A stretch of 64,000 bases of DNA, from contig NZ_VTVA01000009.1 of the NCBI RefSeq assembly GCF_008638345.1, positions 62,001 to 126,000 on the forward strand, read 5' to 3'. The position numbers and the translations under genes are program-made. Below, one piece after another: positions 17,903 to 27,837 of the stretch (position 1 is its first letter; each line of letters opens with the position of its first letter). The DNA comes from Pseudomonas saliphila. GTDB taxonomy: Bacteria; Pseudomonadota; Gammaproteobacteria; Pseudomonadales; Pseudomonadaceae. The notes beneath the pieces were generated by a model. It was not told where the DNA came from. It saw only the letters and a program-made list of their open reading frames with translations, and did not search any database.

Positions 17903-18619
17903 TTATTTCGGCGGGTGCGCGACGATGTCTTCCATCTTCAGGCCAGTCAGGCCATGGATGGTCCGCCAGATATAGAACAGGATCGCCATCATCATGACCA
18001 TGGAGGGTATGGCGATCACTGGGTAGCTGAGCAGTGTCATACGCCCCAACTCCTCGTTGAACGCACTGGTACCCGCCGGGCTGACCACTATCCATTTGGC
18101 CAGCGTGTAGTTGGCCAGTGACGAGAAGAAGAAGGTGCCTGCCAGAAAGTAGGTGGCTTTCAGCAACCTCAGCTCGAATATGTCCGTCAGACCACGCTCT
18201 TCCAGTCGCTGATTGACCCGACGTACATCCAATACCCTGTCGTTGTACAGCAGCGTGCGGATCAGCGGGTAGGAGGTGCGGGTGGACACCAGCACAGCAA
18301 TGCCGATCAGACCCGGCACCGCCGCTTCCTTGATCGCCAGCCATTTGGGATCGAGCTCCATCAGACCGATGCCGCCAGTCAAAATCACACTGATCACGCC
18401 AAGCAGGGCGATAAAGTTGAATTTGCGATAGCGCACCAGCTCGAACAGACCCCAGCAGATGGGAAAAGCCAGCGCGAGCAACAGTGCCTGAGCCGCACCG
18501 AGGTCATCCTCGCCGCTGAACTTCATCAGTATCACCGAGGGGATGAGGATACTGACCAGTAGGTCGACCATCGGCCGGGGCTTGTGCTGCGGTACTTTCT
18601 GTTGCGTTACGTCGGTCAT
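17903..18619 (-). CDS. VC0807-type integral membrane protein
   Basis: A polytopic inner-membrane protein of about 238 residues resembling the VC0807 family, whose function is unknown. The ATG at 18619 begins MTDVTQQ; a further in-frame start at 18652 would add 11 residues and has no better ribosome binding site. I count about six hydrophobic segments separated by a charged cytoplasmic stretch (NDRVLDVRRVNQRLEERG). It follows the exchanger gene on the same strand after 91 bases. Confidence 0.75.
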   Translation of the reverse strand: MTDVTQQKVPQHKPRPMVDLLVSILIPSVILMKFSGEDDLGAAQALLLALAFPICWGLFELVRYRKFNFIALLGVISVILTGGIGLMELDPKWLAIKEAAVPGLIGIAVLVSTRTSYPLIRTLLYNDRVLDVRRVNQRLEERGLTDIFELRLLKATYFLAGTFFFSSLANYTLAKWIVVSPAGTSAFNEELGRMTLLSYPVIAIPSMVMMMAILFYIWRTIHGLTGLKMEDIVAHPPK

Positions 18620-18710
18620 GATGGCTCTGAGAATTCCGAGTGGTCTGGCCATGTTACACGGAACGCGCTCACTCAGAGCCCGACCCGAGTGGATTTTTTG
18701 AAAGCAGGTC

Positions 18711-19688
18711 TTATCCCGGATTGATCATGGTATAGACGAGATAGCCGGTGTAGCTGACATAGGCCAGCATCAGCGCACCCCCTTCCAGCCGGTTGATACG
18801 CCCCTGCTTGCCCTTCAGGCCAATACACATTACCAATAGCGCCAGGGTCAACGCGGCCATCACCATCCAGTCGCGATACAGCACCACCGGCTCGACCGCC
18901 ATGGGCATGATGCCCGCAGCAATACCCACCACGGCAAGCGTGTTGAACATACCCGAGCCGATGACGTTACCCAACGCCAGGTCGTGCTCGTTCTTGCGCA
19001 CCGCCGCCAATGCGGAGGCCAGTTCCGGCAGGGATGTGCCGATGGCGACAACGGTAAGGCCGATGATCAGGTCGCTGACGCCGAGGCTCTGGGCGATAAA
19101 CACCGCGCCCCAGACCAGCACTCGGGAGCTGACCACCAGCAATACCAGGCCGAGGATCAGCCAGAACAGCGCCTTCTTCAGCGGCATTGCATGCTCTTTG
19201 AGCTCGCTGTCGTAGTTCTCTTCGAGCTTGTCACCACGGCTGCGCATGCCCTGCACGATGGACCAGCCCATGAGCAGGGCGAATGCGCCCAGCAGCACCC
19301 AAGCGTCCATCCGACTCAGCTCGCCGTCGATCAACTGGTAACCGGCCAGCAGGGTGATGCCGAGTAATACGGGAAGCTCTTTGCGTACCACCTGGGAGTG
19401 CACAACAATGGGACTGATCACCGCCACCAGGCCGATGATCAGTGCAATGTTGGTAATATTGGAGCCGTAAGCATTGCCCAGCGCCAGGCCGGGGTTGCCC
19501 TGCGAAGCCGCCAGCGCCGACACCACCATCTCGGGTGCCGAGGTACCGAAGCCAATCACCAGCATACCGATCAACAGCGGCGGCATACCGGCGTGGGTAG
19601 CGGTGGCTGAGGCGCCGTCAACGAAGCGGTCGGCGCTCCAGACCAAGAGTGCGAGTCCGGCGATTACTGCGAGCAGTGCCATGAGCAT
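18711..19688 (-). CDS. Calcium/sodium antiporter, YrbG type
   Basis: A cation exchanger of the CaCA superfamily in the inner membrane, 325 residues and about ten helices. Both diagnostic alpha repeats are present: GFGTSAPEM with GNAYGSNITN in the first half and AIGTSLPEL with GNVIGSGMFN in the second. The acidic Glu in each repeat is a cation ligand. Gene order gives no metabolic link. Confidence 0.92.
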   Translation of the reverse strand: MLMALLAVIAGLALLVWSADRFVDGASATATHAGMPPLLIGMLVIGFGTSAPEMVVSALAASQGNPGLALGNAYGSNITNIALIIGLVAVISPIVVHSQVVRKELPVLLGITLLAGYQLIDGELSRMDAWVLLGAFALLMGWSIVQGMRSRGDKLEENYDSELKEHAMPLKKALFWLILGLVLLVVSSRVLVWGAVFIAQSLGVSDLIIGLTVVAIGTSLPELASALAAVRKNEHDLALGNVIGSGMFNTLAVVGIAAGIMPMAVEPVVLYRDWMVMAALTLALLVMCIGLKGKQGRINRLEGGALMLAYVSYTGYLVYTMINPG

Positions 19689-19732
19689 GAAAGGGAAACC
19701 TTGCGTTCTATGAATGAAATGGAGCCTGTCGG

Positions 19733-19757
19733 GCCGGCATTATCCGATAAAGCCGGC
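19733..19757 (-). terminator. Imperfect palindrome after the acyl-CoA ligase gene
   Basis: GCCGGC-A-TTATC-C-GATAA-A-GCCGGC is symmetric apart from one A-A mismatch and lies 18 bases beyond the ligase stop. Probably a terminator; no long T tract follows. Confidence 0.55.
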
Positions 19758-19774
19758 GCCCATTCATAGGCCGT

Positions 19775-21469
19775 TCAGGCGGTCTGACTGGCCAGTTGCA
19801 CCCGCTCCTCTTCGTATAACTCCTTCTTCGACAATTTGCCGACCGGTGTTTTCGGTAAGGCATCGCGCAGAGCCATTGCCTTTAGCCGTTCGTGGCGTCC
19901 GAGACGCGACTCGAGAAACGCCTGAAGCGCTTCGAAGGTAAAGGGCTCGGCGCCTGCCTTGAGCTTGATGAACGCCTTCGGCGCCTGACCCCGGTAGGCA
20001 TCGTCCACACCGATTACAGAGACCTCCTCGACCGACGGATGTTCATAAATCGCTTCTTCTATGGTGCGCGGATAGACGTTGAAGCCGCTGCACAGAATCA
20101 TGTCCTTGGTCCGGTCGACGATATAGAGATAGCCGTCCTCATCCATATATCCGATATCACCGGTACGCAGGTAACCATCGGCGGTCATTGACTCAGCGGT
20201 TGCCTCCGCACGCTTCCAGTAGCCCGCTGTCACATTCGGCCCACTGATGCAGACTTCCCCCCGCTCGCCCGGTGCCAGACTGCCCGGTGAACCGTCCAGC
20301 GGAGCAATGCGGATACGGGTGCCTGGCATTGGAATACCGCAGGAACCCGGCCGCGGCTCAGCGCCCATGGGTGAAAAGGTGCCCGTGGTGGTCGTCTCGG
20401 TCATGCCCCAACCCTCGCGTAGGCTGCAGCCGGCGATGGTGAGATAGCGCTGTTGTACCTCGGTGGGCAGTGGTGCCCCACCTGAATTGCACATTTTCAG
20501 GGAGGTCAGATCGTGTTGCTGCGTATCCGGATGACCAAGCAGGCCGATAAACATGGTCGGCACACCCGGGAAAGTGGTGATCTTGTTCCGGCTGATCTCC
20601 CGCAGCACCGTCGGTGCATCAAAACGTGGGTGCAGATAAACCTCTGCGGCCATGCTCAGGCCGAATACCATATTGATCATCAGGGCATAGATATGAAACG
20701 GCGGCAGCACCGCCAGCACCCGTTCCTGGCCGGGGGCCAGCGCCACATCGAGAATTTCCTTGAGCTGCGCGCAGGCCGACGCGATGTTGCCATGGGTGAG
20801 CATCGCGCCCTTGGGCGCACCCGTCGTGCCGCCGGTATATTGCAATACAGCCAGGGTCGACTCGGGGTCGCCCAGCGCAAAGGCACGATAGTCGCCGGCA
20901 TTGTTCAGCAGCGCGTTGAACGCCAGGCAACTGGAATCGAATTCAACCTCCACCGACGGGCCAAGCTGATCAGCGCCGGCAACCACTCCCGGCCCGCAAA
21001 AATCTGTCAGGCCACCGACCACCAGCGTCTGCAACCGGGTGCGCTGACGCAGACTGGCCATCTTCGGATAGAAAGCGGCCAGATCCAGCGTCACCATCAC
21101 GTCGGTCTCGCTGTCTTCGATCTTGTGCTCGAGTGTACGCTCGGCGTCCAGCGGTGAATAATTGACCACAATGCCGCCAGCCCGTAGCACCGCGAAAAAG
21201 CTGATGTAATAGTGCGGCGAGTTCGGCAGGTACAGGCCAACGTGCACGCCCGGGCCCACGCCCAGATGCTGCAAGCCCGCCGCAGCCTGGGAGATCAGGT
21301 CATCCAGCTGACGATAACTGAGCCGGTGCCCGAGAAAATTGATGGCCGGGTTGTCGGGGAAAAGGCGTACCGCATCGGACAGCAGTTCATATACCGGCCG
21401 GGCCGGCAAGGACGCGTTCCAGTCGACATTATCCGGGTAGGATCGCAGCCAGGGCATTTCGCTATTCAC
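19775..21469 (-). CDS. Long/medium-chain acyl-CoA synthetase (AMP-forming)
   Basis: Activates a carboxylic acid to its CoA thioester with ATP. The 564 residues carry the adenylation motifs YTGGTTGAPKGAMLTH (P-loop, near 210), GWGMTETTTTG (near 355), GDIGYMDEDGYLYIVDR (near 440) and the C-terminal catalytic Lys in TPVGKLSKKELY. It is similar to FadD or PimA-type ligases. It is alone between two hairpin/spacer regions and diverges from an RND efflux operon. It lies about 12 kb from the catabolic island and there is no evidence of a link. Confidence 0.9.
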   Translation of the reverse strand: MNSEMPWLRSYPDNVDWNASLPARPVYELLSDAVRLFPDNPAINFLGHRLSYRQLDDLISQAAAGLQHLGVGPGVHVGLYLPNSPHYYISFFAVLRAGGIVVNYSPLDAERTLEHKIEDSETDVMVTLDLAAFYPKMASLRQRTRLQTLVVGGLTDFCGPGVVAGADQLGPSVEVEFDSSCLAFNALLNNAGDYRAFALGDPESTLAVLQYTGGTTGAPKGAMLTHGNIASACAQLKEILDVALAPGQERVLAVLPPFHIYALMINMVFGLSMAAEVYLHPRFDAPTVLREISRNKITTFPGVPTMFIGLLGHPDTQQHDLTSLKMCNSGGAPLPTEVQQRYLTIAGCSLREGWGMTETTTTGTFSPMGAEPRPGSCGIPMPGTRIRIAPLDGSPGSLAPGERGEVCISGPNVTAGYWKRAEATAESMTADGYLRTGDIGYMDEDGYLYIVDRTKDMILCSGFNVYPRTIEEAIYEHPSVEEVSVIGVDDAYRGQAPKAFIKLKAGAEPFTFEALQAFLESRLGRHERLKAMALRDALPKTPVGKLSKKELYEEERVQLASQTA

Positions 21470-21700
21470 AATGGCACTCCGCGTATTGTTCTTGTAAGTA
21501 TGAAACTAGCCTGAGGCTGACACTTCAGAAACGTGCATCCACCGCCGATATATCACGCTATAGGCGGCGTTGAGCCACAGCGAGAGCGCGGTGATGGGCT
21601 GCTTCGTTCATCAGCGGGTCACCTGCGTCACTGCAGCTATTGCTACGAATGCCCGCAAAAGGCTATACAGAGCCACTGATTTTTCCGCCTGAGATCCACA
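21470..21700. promoter_or_regulatory. Divergent intergenic region, acyl-CoA ligase / RND operon
   Basis: 231 bases holding both promoters. I see no convincing operator repeat or promoter boxes. Confidence 0.3.
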
Positions 21701-22957
21701 ATGCGCAAGCGTCTCGTACCTATAACAATTATTGCCATCGGCATTCTCGGCTTCATCCTGCTCAAAGTGACCAGGCCGGTCCCCGAAGCTGTCACACCCA
21801 CCGAGCGTAGCTGGCGGGTAGAGACTCTGCCCATCGCACCCGACGCCTTCCAGCCCAGCCTGACGCTGTATGGACAACTCGAATCACCTTTGCGCTTTAC
21901 CAGCGTGGCGCCGATGGCGGGCCGTATTGGCGAATTGCCGGTCCGTGACGGCGATCTGGTCAGCGAAGGTGAACTGCTGGTTGCACTGGATGATGCGGAC
22001 GTAATACCCCGATTGCAGCAGGCGCGCGCCGATCTGGCCGATGCCGAGTCGCAGCTCGAGAGCGAGCGCCTGGCCCACGAAAATGATCAGCGCGCCCTGA
22101 CGCTGGAACGGCGCATCCAGGCCAACGCCGACAAGGCGCTGGCGCGCATGCAGCAGCTGGTCGATCGCGGACTCTCGCCGCGGGCCGAGCTGGACGCCGC
22201 CACTGATGCGCTGGATCGCTCCGCGCTCACCGTCGCTATTCGCGAACGCAACATTCAAGGTCATCCCAGCCGCATTGCCGGCCTGGAAGCACGGGTCACA
22301 CGTGCGCGCGCCGAACTGGAGAGCACGCAGCGAGACGTCGACCGCAGCCGCTTCCGCGCGCCCTTCGATGGTCTGGTCGGTGAGGTCCGCGTTGCGGTTG
22401 GCGATCAGGTCGCCGCCAATGCGGCATTGCTGGATTTCTATCCGCTGCGCAATATGGAGCTGCGCGCCACGCTGCCACAAATCTACAGTCAGGCTTTCAT
22501 CAACGCACTGAACAGTGGCAAACGCCTGCCCGCCACGTCCCTGAATACCGATCCGCCAGTGGAGTTGACCCTGCAACGTATTGCTGGTCAGGCCGATGCC
22601 CGCGGGGTCGAGGCACTGTTCACTCTGGATAAGCCACACCCCGGCCTGCGGGCCGGCAACCTGCTGGCTATCAGCGTGGCGCGACCGGCCAGTGACAACA
22701 GCGTGGCGCTGCCCTACAGCTCCATCTATGGCAATGACACCATTTATCAGCTGCAGGATGGCCGTATGCACCGACTGGCCGTTCAGCAGGTAGGTGAGAT
22801 CCTCATGGAAACCGGCGAGCGCTGGGTGCTGGTGCGTTCGACCGAGCTGGAACCCGGCATGCAGATCATCACTACCCACCTGCCCAACGCCATGCAGGGT
22901 CTGAAGGTCGATGTCGTCGAGGCAGACAGCCCGTATCCGCCGGAGCCGGCGCAATGA
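21701..22957 (+). CDS. RND efflux periplasmic adaptor (membrane fusion protein)
   Basis: A 418-residue adaptor linking an inner-membrane RND pump to an outer-membrane channel. A single N-terminal membrane anchor (residues 6-22) is followed by a lipoyl-like domain (APMAGRIGELPVRDGDLVSEGE), a long coiled-coil hairpin (about 105-210), the second half-lipoyl strand FRAPFDGLVGEV, then beta-barrel domains. It overlaps the pump gene by 4 bases. No outer-membrane factor is encoded next to it. Confidence 0.92.
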   Translation: MRKRLVPITIIAIGILGFILLKVTRPVPEAVTPTERSWRVETLPIAPDAFQPSLTLYGQLESPLRFTSVAPMAGRIGELPVRDGDLVSEGELLVALDDADVIPRLQQARADLADAESQLESERLAHENDQRALTLERRIQANADKALARMQQLVDRGLSPRAELDAATDALDRSALTVAIRERNIQGHPSRIAGLEARVTRARAELESTQRDVDRSRFRAPFDGLVGEVRVAVGDQVAANAALLDFYPLRNMELRATLPQIYSQAFINALNSGKRLPATSLNTDPPVELTLQRIAGQADARGVEALFTLDKPHPGLRAGNLLAISVARPASDNSVALPYSSIYGNDTIYQLQDGRMHRLAVQQVGEILMETGERWVLVRSTELEPGMQIITTHLPNAMQGLKVDVVEADSPYPPEPAQ

Positions 22958-25900
22958 GCGGCACGTCGAGCCCGATCAGCTTCTTCGTCCGACACAAGGT
23001 TGCCGCCAACCTGCTGATGCTGATGATGCTCGGCGGTGGCGTGCTCGGCCTGATGCGCATGAATATCCAGTTCTTCCCGACCTTTGCTCTGGATTTTGTC
23101 ACGGTCAGGGTGATCTGGAGCGGCGCTGCCGCCGAAGACGTCGAGCAGGCCATCACCCAGCCGTTGGAACAGCGGCTGCGCAATATCGAAAATCTCAAGT
23201 CGATGACCTCGACCTCTGCACAGGGTGTTTCGAGTATTACCCTGGAATTTCGCGAGGGCACCGACGCCATCGTGGCACTGGACGATGCACGCCAGCAGGT
23301 CGACGAATTTCGCAATCTGCCGGGCGATGCTGAACGCCCGGAAGTGACCCGCGTCGCCCGCTACGAGCCAGTGGCCAAAATTCTGCTATACGGCCCACTG
23401 GTTGACCATGAACTGCGCAGCGCCGCCAATCGACTGGAAATCGATCTGCTCGATCACGGCATCGACCGGGTTGAAATTCGCGGGCTGCCGGAACAACAGA
23501 TCAGTATCGAGATATCCAACCAGCGGCTGCAGGAGCTGGGCATGTCGCTGGATCAGGTGGCCGAACGGGTCGCCGCCGAATCCCGGGATTTGCCAGCCGG
23601 TCTGGCCGGTGAGCTGGATGCTGCCCGCGAACTTCGCGCGGTCGAGCAACGCCGCGCACCTGAGCAGTTTGCCAACCTGCCGCTGGAGCCGGGTGACGGC
23701 AACCACCTGCGCTTGGGCGATGTGGCGAACATCCGCCAGGAGGCCATGCGCAATCAACCGGAGCTACGCTTCAAAGGCTACCCGGCGGTGGAGCTGATAT
23801 TGCAGCGCGCCGAAAATGGCGACTCCCTGGTAGCGGCGGAGATCCTCAATGACTGGCTCGCCGAAGTGCGGCCAACCTTGCCGCCAGACCTCTCATTACA
23901 TGTGCACGATCAGGCCTGGGAAGCCATCGATGAGCGCATCAGTCTGCTCATCAATAACGGCATCGGCGGGCTGGCACTGGTTATCCTGCTGCTGTATTTC
24001 TTCCTGCCCGGGAGAGTGGCGCTGTGGGTGGCGGTTGGCATTCCCACCGCTTTTCTTGCGGCGCTGGCGGTGTTCTGGCTGATCGGTGGGTCGATCAACA
24101 TGATCTCGCTGTTTGCATTGATCATGGCGCTGGGTGTGATTGTCGACGACGCCATTGTGGTCGGTGAAGACGCCGACGCGCATTATCGCAATGGCGAGCA
24201 GCCCGGTCTGGCGTCGGATGGCGCAGCGCACCGCATGCTCTGGCCGGTTGTCGCCTCGTCACTGACCACCATCGCCGCCTTTATGCCGTTGCTGATGATC
24301 GGTGGCATCTACGGCAGCATTCTCGGCGACATCCCGACGGTGATGATCTGTATTCTGATCGCCTCGCTGCTCGAGTGTTTTCTGGTCCTTCCGCATCATC
24401 TGCGCAACGCCTTCCAACCGAAGCCGATCAACACCGGCACCGGCTGGCTGCGCAGCGCCGGGAATCGGGTCGAAGCGGTCCGCGCGCGGTTCGATGCCGG
24501 CTTTGATCGTTTCCGTCAGCAGCGATTTCGACGCCTGAGTGAGCTGTCGCTGCGTCATCGGGGCGCCACCCTCGCCTGCGCGCTGGTCAGCGTCATCCTC
24601 GCTGTCGGGTTGATCAGTGGCGGACGTATTGGCTTCAGCTTCTTTCCAACGCCGGAGCCGCAGGTGCTCAATGCCGGCGTGAGCTTCGTGGCGGGCACGC
24701 CGCGCGAGCAGGTCGATCAATTCCTGATTCATCTGCAGGAAACCCTCAACGACACCGATCAGGCCCTCGGCGGAGACCTGATCCTGACGGCAGTGGTGAG
24801 CCTGGGCGAAGTAACCGGCCCTTCGGGCATGGGCCGGGCCGGAGACCAGCTCGGGTCGATCATGGTCGAGCTGGAGTCGCCGGATCACCGCGAGGTTCGC
24901 AACCAGCAATTCATCCGCGCCTGGCGCGAACGCATCAAACTCCCAGCCGGTATTGATCGGCTGGTAATCAATGAGCGCACCGGGGGCCCCCCCGGCAAGG
25001 ACATCAATGTGCGCCTGACTGGCGACGATCCGGCCCAGCTGAAAGACGCCGCCGACGCCCTGGGCGTGATGGTTGCGTCGATCGGCGGGGTCATCAGCAC
25101 CGAAGACGATATGGCCTGGGGCCGCGAGCAATTGATCTATAGCCTGACGCCCTACGGTCAGGCGCTGGGACTGAGCACTGAAAGCCTGGGACGGCAGCTG
25201 CGCGCCGCCTATGACGGCCGCCTGGCGCAGATTTACCAGCAGCGCTCGGATGAAATCGAAGTACGCATCCAGTTGCCGCGTGACGAGCGCGAACAACTGG
25301 CCAGCCTCGGCGATATGACTATTCGGCTGAATGACGGTCGCTTCGTCCCGCTAGGCCAGGTTGCCACCTTCAGCGCCGGACAGGGATTTGAAGCCCTGCG
25401 CCATGCCGAAGGCCACCTGGCGGTGGAAGTCACCGCCGATCTTGACCCGACGCAAACCACTGCCGGTGAAGTAATGGAGGTCATCAATGGCGTACTGCCG
25501 GACCTCGCCGCCGCGCACAACGTGCGCTACAGCTTCGAAGGGCGTTCGGCGGACCAGCGCGAAACCATGGCCGACATGAAGGCAGGCCTGGTGATTGGTC
25601 TGCTGCTGATGTACGCGGTGCTGGTCTGGGTATTCACCTCCTGGAGCACCCCGCTGATCGTCATGTCGGTGATTCCACTCGCACTGGTCGGCGCGCTGCT
25701 TGGGCACTGGTTCATGGGTCTGCACATGACCATTCTGTCGATGTTCGGTCTGTTCGGCCTGTCCGGGATTGTGGTCAACAACTCGATCATTCTGGTGAGC
25801 TTCTATCAGGATCAGCGCAAGCGCGGATTGGCCATAAACGAAGCGATCAGTGAAGCGGTCGTCCAGCGACTGCGCGCCGTGCTATTGACCTCCCTGACGA

Positions 25901-26097
25901 CCATTGGCGGCCTGCTGCCCCTGCTGTTCGAAACCTCGCTGCAGGCGCAATTTCTGATTCCCATGGCGACATCCATCGCCTTCGGCCTGGGCTTCTCGAC
26001 CATGCTGGTACTGCTGGTTATTCCGGCGTTGCTGTCGGTACTGGAGGGGTATAAAGAGAATCGCGGCAAGGCCGCTACAGTTGGAGCTGAGGGATAA
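22954..26097 (+). CDS. RND-family (HAE1/AcrB-like) efflux pump
   Basis: A 1047-residue proton-driven pump with twelve expected membrane helices in two repeats. The TM4 acidic pair is visible in MALGVIVDDAIVVGEDADAH. The second half has the matching FGLFGLSGIVVNNSIILVSFY helix. The N terminus (FFVRHKVAANLLMLMM) is typical of the divergent proteobacterial HAE1 group rather than of MexB or AcrB. Substrate unknown. It is co-translated with the adaptor and ends at a strong palindromic terminator. Confidence 0.93.
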   Translation: MSGTSSPISFFVRHKVAANLLMLMMLGGGVLGLMRMNIQFFPTFALDFVTVRVIWSGAAAEDVEQAITQPLEQRLRNIENLKSMTSTSAQGVSSITLEFREGTDAIVALDDARQQVDEFRNLPGDAERPEVTRVARYEPVAKILLYGPLVDHELRSAANRLEIDLLDHGIDRVEIRGLPEQQISIEISNQRLQELGMSLDQVAERVAAESRDLPAGLAGELDAARELRAVEQRRAPEQFANLPLEPGDGNHLRLGDVANIRQEAMRNQPELRFKGYPAVELILQRAENGDSLVAAEILNDWLAEVRPTLPPDLSLHVHDQAWEAIDERISLLINNGIGGLALVILLLYFFLPGRVALWVAVGIPTAFLAALAVFWLIGGSINMISLFALIMALGVIVDDAIVVGEDADAHYRNGEQPGLASDGAAHRMLWPVVASSLTTIAAFMPLLMIGGIYGSILGDIPTVMICILIASLLECFLVLPHHLRNAFQPKPINTGTGWLRSAGNRVEAVRARFDAGFDRFRQQRFRRLSELSLRHRGATLACALVSVILAVGLISGGRIGFSFFPTPEPQVLNAGVSFVAGTPREQVDQFLIHLQETLNDTDQALGGDLILTAVVSLGEVTGPSGMGRAGDQLGSIMVELESPDHREVRNQQFIRAWRERIKLPAGIDRLVINERTGGPPGKDINVRLTGDDPAQLKDAADALGVMVASIGGVISTEDDMAWGREQLIYSLTPYGQALGLSTESLGRQLRAAYDGRLAQIYQQRSDEIEVRIQLPRDEREQLASLGDMTIRLNDGRFVPLGQVATFSAGQGFEALRHAEGHLAVEVTADLDPTQTTAGEVMEVINGVLPDLAAAHNVRYSFEGRSADQRETMADMKAGLVIGLLLMYAVLVWVFTSWSTPLIVMSVIPLALVGALLGHWFMGLHMTILSMFGLFGLSGIVVNNSIILVSFYQDQRKRGLAINEAISEAVVQRLRAVLLTSLTTIGGLLPLLFETSLQAQFLIPMATSIAFGLGFSTMLVLLVIPALLSVLEGYKENRGKAATVGAEG

Positions 26098-26136
26098 GAC
26101 GCTGAGGAATTAAAACGGGAATGCTGCTGCAGCGCG

Positions 26137-26162
26137 CAGCGCACCGGCATGCCGGTGCGCTG
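26137..26162. terminator. 26-bp perfect palindrome between convergent genes
   Basis: CAGCGCACCGGCA and its exact complement form an uninterrupted 26-base palindrome between the RND pump and qmcA stop codons. Likely a bidirectional terminator. Confidence 0.7.
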
Positions 26163-26172
26163 GCCGACCAGG

Positions 26173-27102
26173 TTAAAGGTTAGGTTGTTTAACCGTATCC
26201 AGAGTCTTGGTGATCGCCGCGACGGCAGCGCCAATATTGCTCAGCTCCGCCGGCAGGATCATGGTGTTGTTGGTCTTCGCCAGCTTGCCGAATTCAGTCA
26301 CATATTGCTCAGCAACCCGCAGTGCAACCGCATCCTTGCCGCCCTGGGTATTGATCGCCTCGGCAACCAGACGCAAGCCCTGCGCGGTGGCTTCAGCAAC
26401 CAGTTCGATCTGACGTGCCTTACCTTCGGCTTCGTTGATCTGACGCATCTTGTCGGCTTCGGAGAGGTTGATGGTTTCCTGCTTGATACCCTCGGAAACG
26501 TTGATCTTCGCCTGACGCTCACCTTCGGACTGTGCCACAACCGCACGACGTTCCCGCTCGGCACGCATCTGCTTCTCGAGCGCATCGAGAATGGTTGCAG
26601 GCAACTCGATATCCGCGATCTCATACCGCATGACCTTCACGCCCCAGGGCCGAGCAGCTTCGTCCAGCGCATCGACTACCTGCACGTTGATGGTCTCGCG
26701 TTCCTCGAAGGTCTTGTCCAGATCAATCTTGCCCACCACCGAACGAAGCGTGGTCTGCGCCAGCTGCATGGCGGCATAGCGATAATCGTTGATGCCATAA
26801 CTGGCCGCCTTGGGATCGACTACCTGCAGATAAATCACGCCGTTGACTACGACCTGGATGTTGTCCTTGGTCACACAGGCCTGACGTTCTACATCAATGG
26901 CTTCTTCCTTGAGGGTATGGCGATAGGCGATCCGGTCGACGAAGGGAATCAGCAGGTGAAAGCCCGCGTCCAGTGTCTTGGTATATTTGCCCAACCGTTC
27001 GACCACGTAGGCTGACCGTTGCGGCACGATCTGCGCCGTCTTGGCGATGGTGATGACAATCAGGGCCAGGAAGGCCAATGAAATGATAGTTGCGATTTCC
27101 AT
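26173..27102 (-). CDS. qmcA: SPFH/stomatin-like membrane protein QmcA
   Basis: A membrane-anchored band-7 protein of 309 residues: an N-terminal helix (IISLAFLALIVITIA), the SPFH domain with QRSAYVVERLGKY and the GINDYRYAAMQLAQTTLRSVVG signature, then a long charged coiled coil (about 195-260). Members form large oligomeric membrane assemblies and influence FtsH-type proteolysis in E. coli. It follows the NfeD gene by 45 bases on the same strand, the usual pairing. GGAG is 7 bases before the ATG. Confidence 0.94.
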   Translation of the reverse strand: MEIATIISLAFLALIVITIAKTAQIVPQRSAYVVERLGKYTKTLDAGFHLLIPFVDRIAYRHTLKEEAIDVERQACVTKDNIQVVVNGVIYLQVVDPKAASYGINDYRYAAMQLAQTTLRSVVGKIDLDKTFEERETINVQVVDALDEAARPWGVKVMRYEIADIELPATILDALEKQMRAERERRAVVAQSEGERQAKINVSEGIKQETINLSEADKMRQINEAEGKARQIELVAEATAQGLRLVAEAINTQGGKDAVALRVAEQYVTEFGKLAKTNNTMILPAELSNIGAAVAAITKTLDTVKQPNL

Positions 27103-27147
27103 GCATTTACTCCGTTGTGTGTTCGTTATTCAGGGAACCTCTGAAAC

Positions 27148-27660
27148 CTACTGCGCTCGGTCATGCTGCGTTTTCAAAGGCTCCCTGGTGTCTGCGGGGC
27201 GATTGGCGGTCACTTTCAGAACGATGCCGCGGTGGGCCGAGACCCACGCTGCGTCGCCGGTCTTCAATGGCTCGTCAGACTCGGCATCCCATTTGGCGCC
27301 GTTCAATTGCACTGTGCCCTCGCCCTGCTCAAAATCTTCCAGCACGGCAACCCGCGCGCCGATCAGATCGCCCTCATCATGTCCGTTGGCACGGTCGGAC
27401 ACGTCACCGTGCAACCAGCGGTGAAATCGCCGACGCAAGCCGAACAGCGCCAGCAGGCTCACCAATGAGAAGCACAAAAGCTGTATGGGCAGGCTATCGA
27501 TCACGCCAGCAAGGGTCAGCAGACCCACCACCAGCGCGCCGATCCCGAAAAACACGGCGATGACGCCCGGCGCAGCCAGCTCCGAAATCAACAGGAGCAA
27601 ACCAAGCACCAGCCAGAAGCCGTAGCTGCTGAATAGATCAATCGTAAGCATCAAACTCAT
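27148..27660 (-). CDS. NfeD-family membrane protein
   Basis: A short NfeD (YbbK type), 170 residues: about three hydrophobic helices (residues 10-70), a cytoplasmic arginine-rich linker and a C-terminal OB-fold (GARVAVLEDFEQGEGTVQLNG). It partners the SPFH protein encoded just downstream. The start may instead be the fourth codon (ATG at 27651), because AAGGG is better spaced for it. Confidence 0.92.
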   Translation of the reverse strand: MSLMLTIDLFSSYGFWLVLGLLLLISELAAPGVIAVFFGIGALVVGLLTLAGVIDSLPIQLLCFSLVSLLALFGLRRRFHRWLHGDVSDRANGHDEGDLIGARVAVLEDFEQGEGTVQLNGAKWDAESDEPLKTGDAAWVSAHRGIVLKVTANRPADTREPLKTQHDRAQ

Positions 27661-27837
27661 CCCTTAGATATGCCGGCAAAGGCGAAAGACTAGCAGAATG
27701 CACTGGCCGTTGGGCGAGTTTGCATTGCGATGACCTGTCCCGCCGGTCAAGGTACCGCAGATGGATTGCAACAGTGCCTCATTCGGCTTGTCTGAGGGAT
27801 AACCACACTGGTTTCTGTCGACTCTTGCGGAGGTTAT

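Noticed and set aside
21884-22954. 356-codon minus-strand frame opposite the RND adaptor gene
   Set aside because: The plus-strand frame has all adaptor domains; the antisense frame has biased, featureless composition.
24259-25296. 345-codon minus-strand frame inside the RND pump gene
   Set aside because: Antisense shadow in GC-rich DNA; the plus-strand frame is a complete RND transporter.
26149-27015. 288-codon plus-strand frame opposite qmcA
   Set aside because: It is the antisense of a clearly conserved SPFH gene, has no supporting start site and no recognisable motifs.
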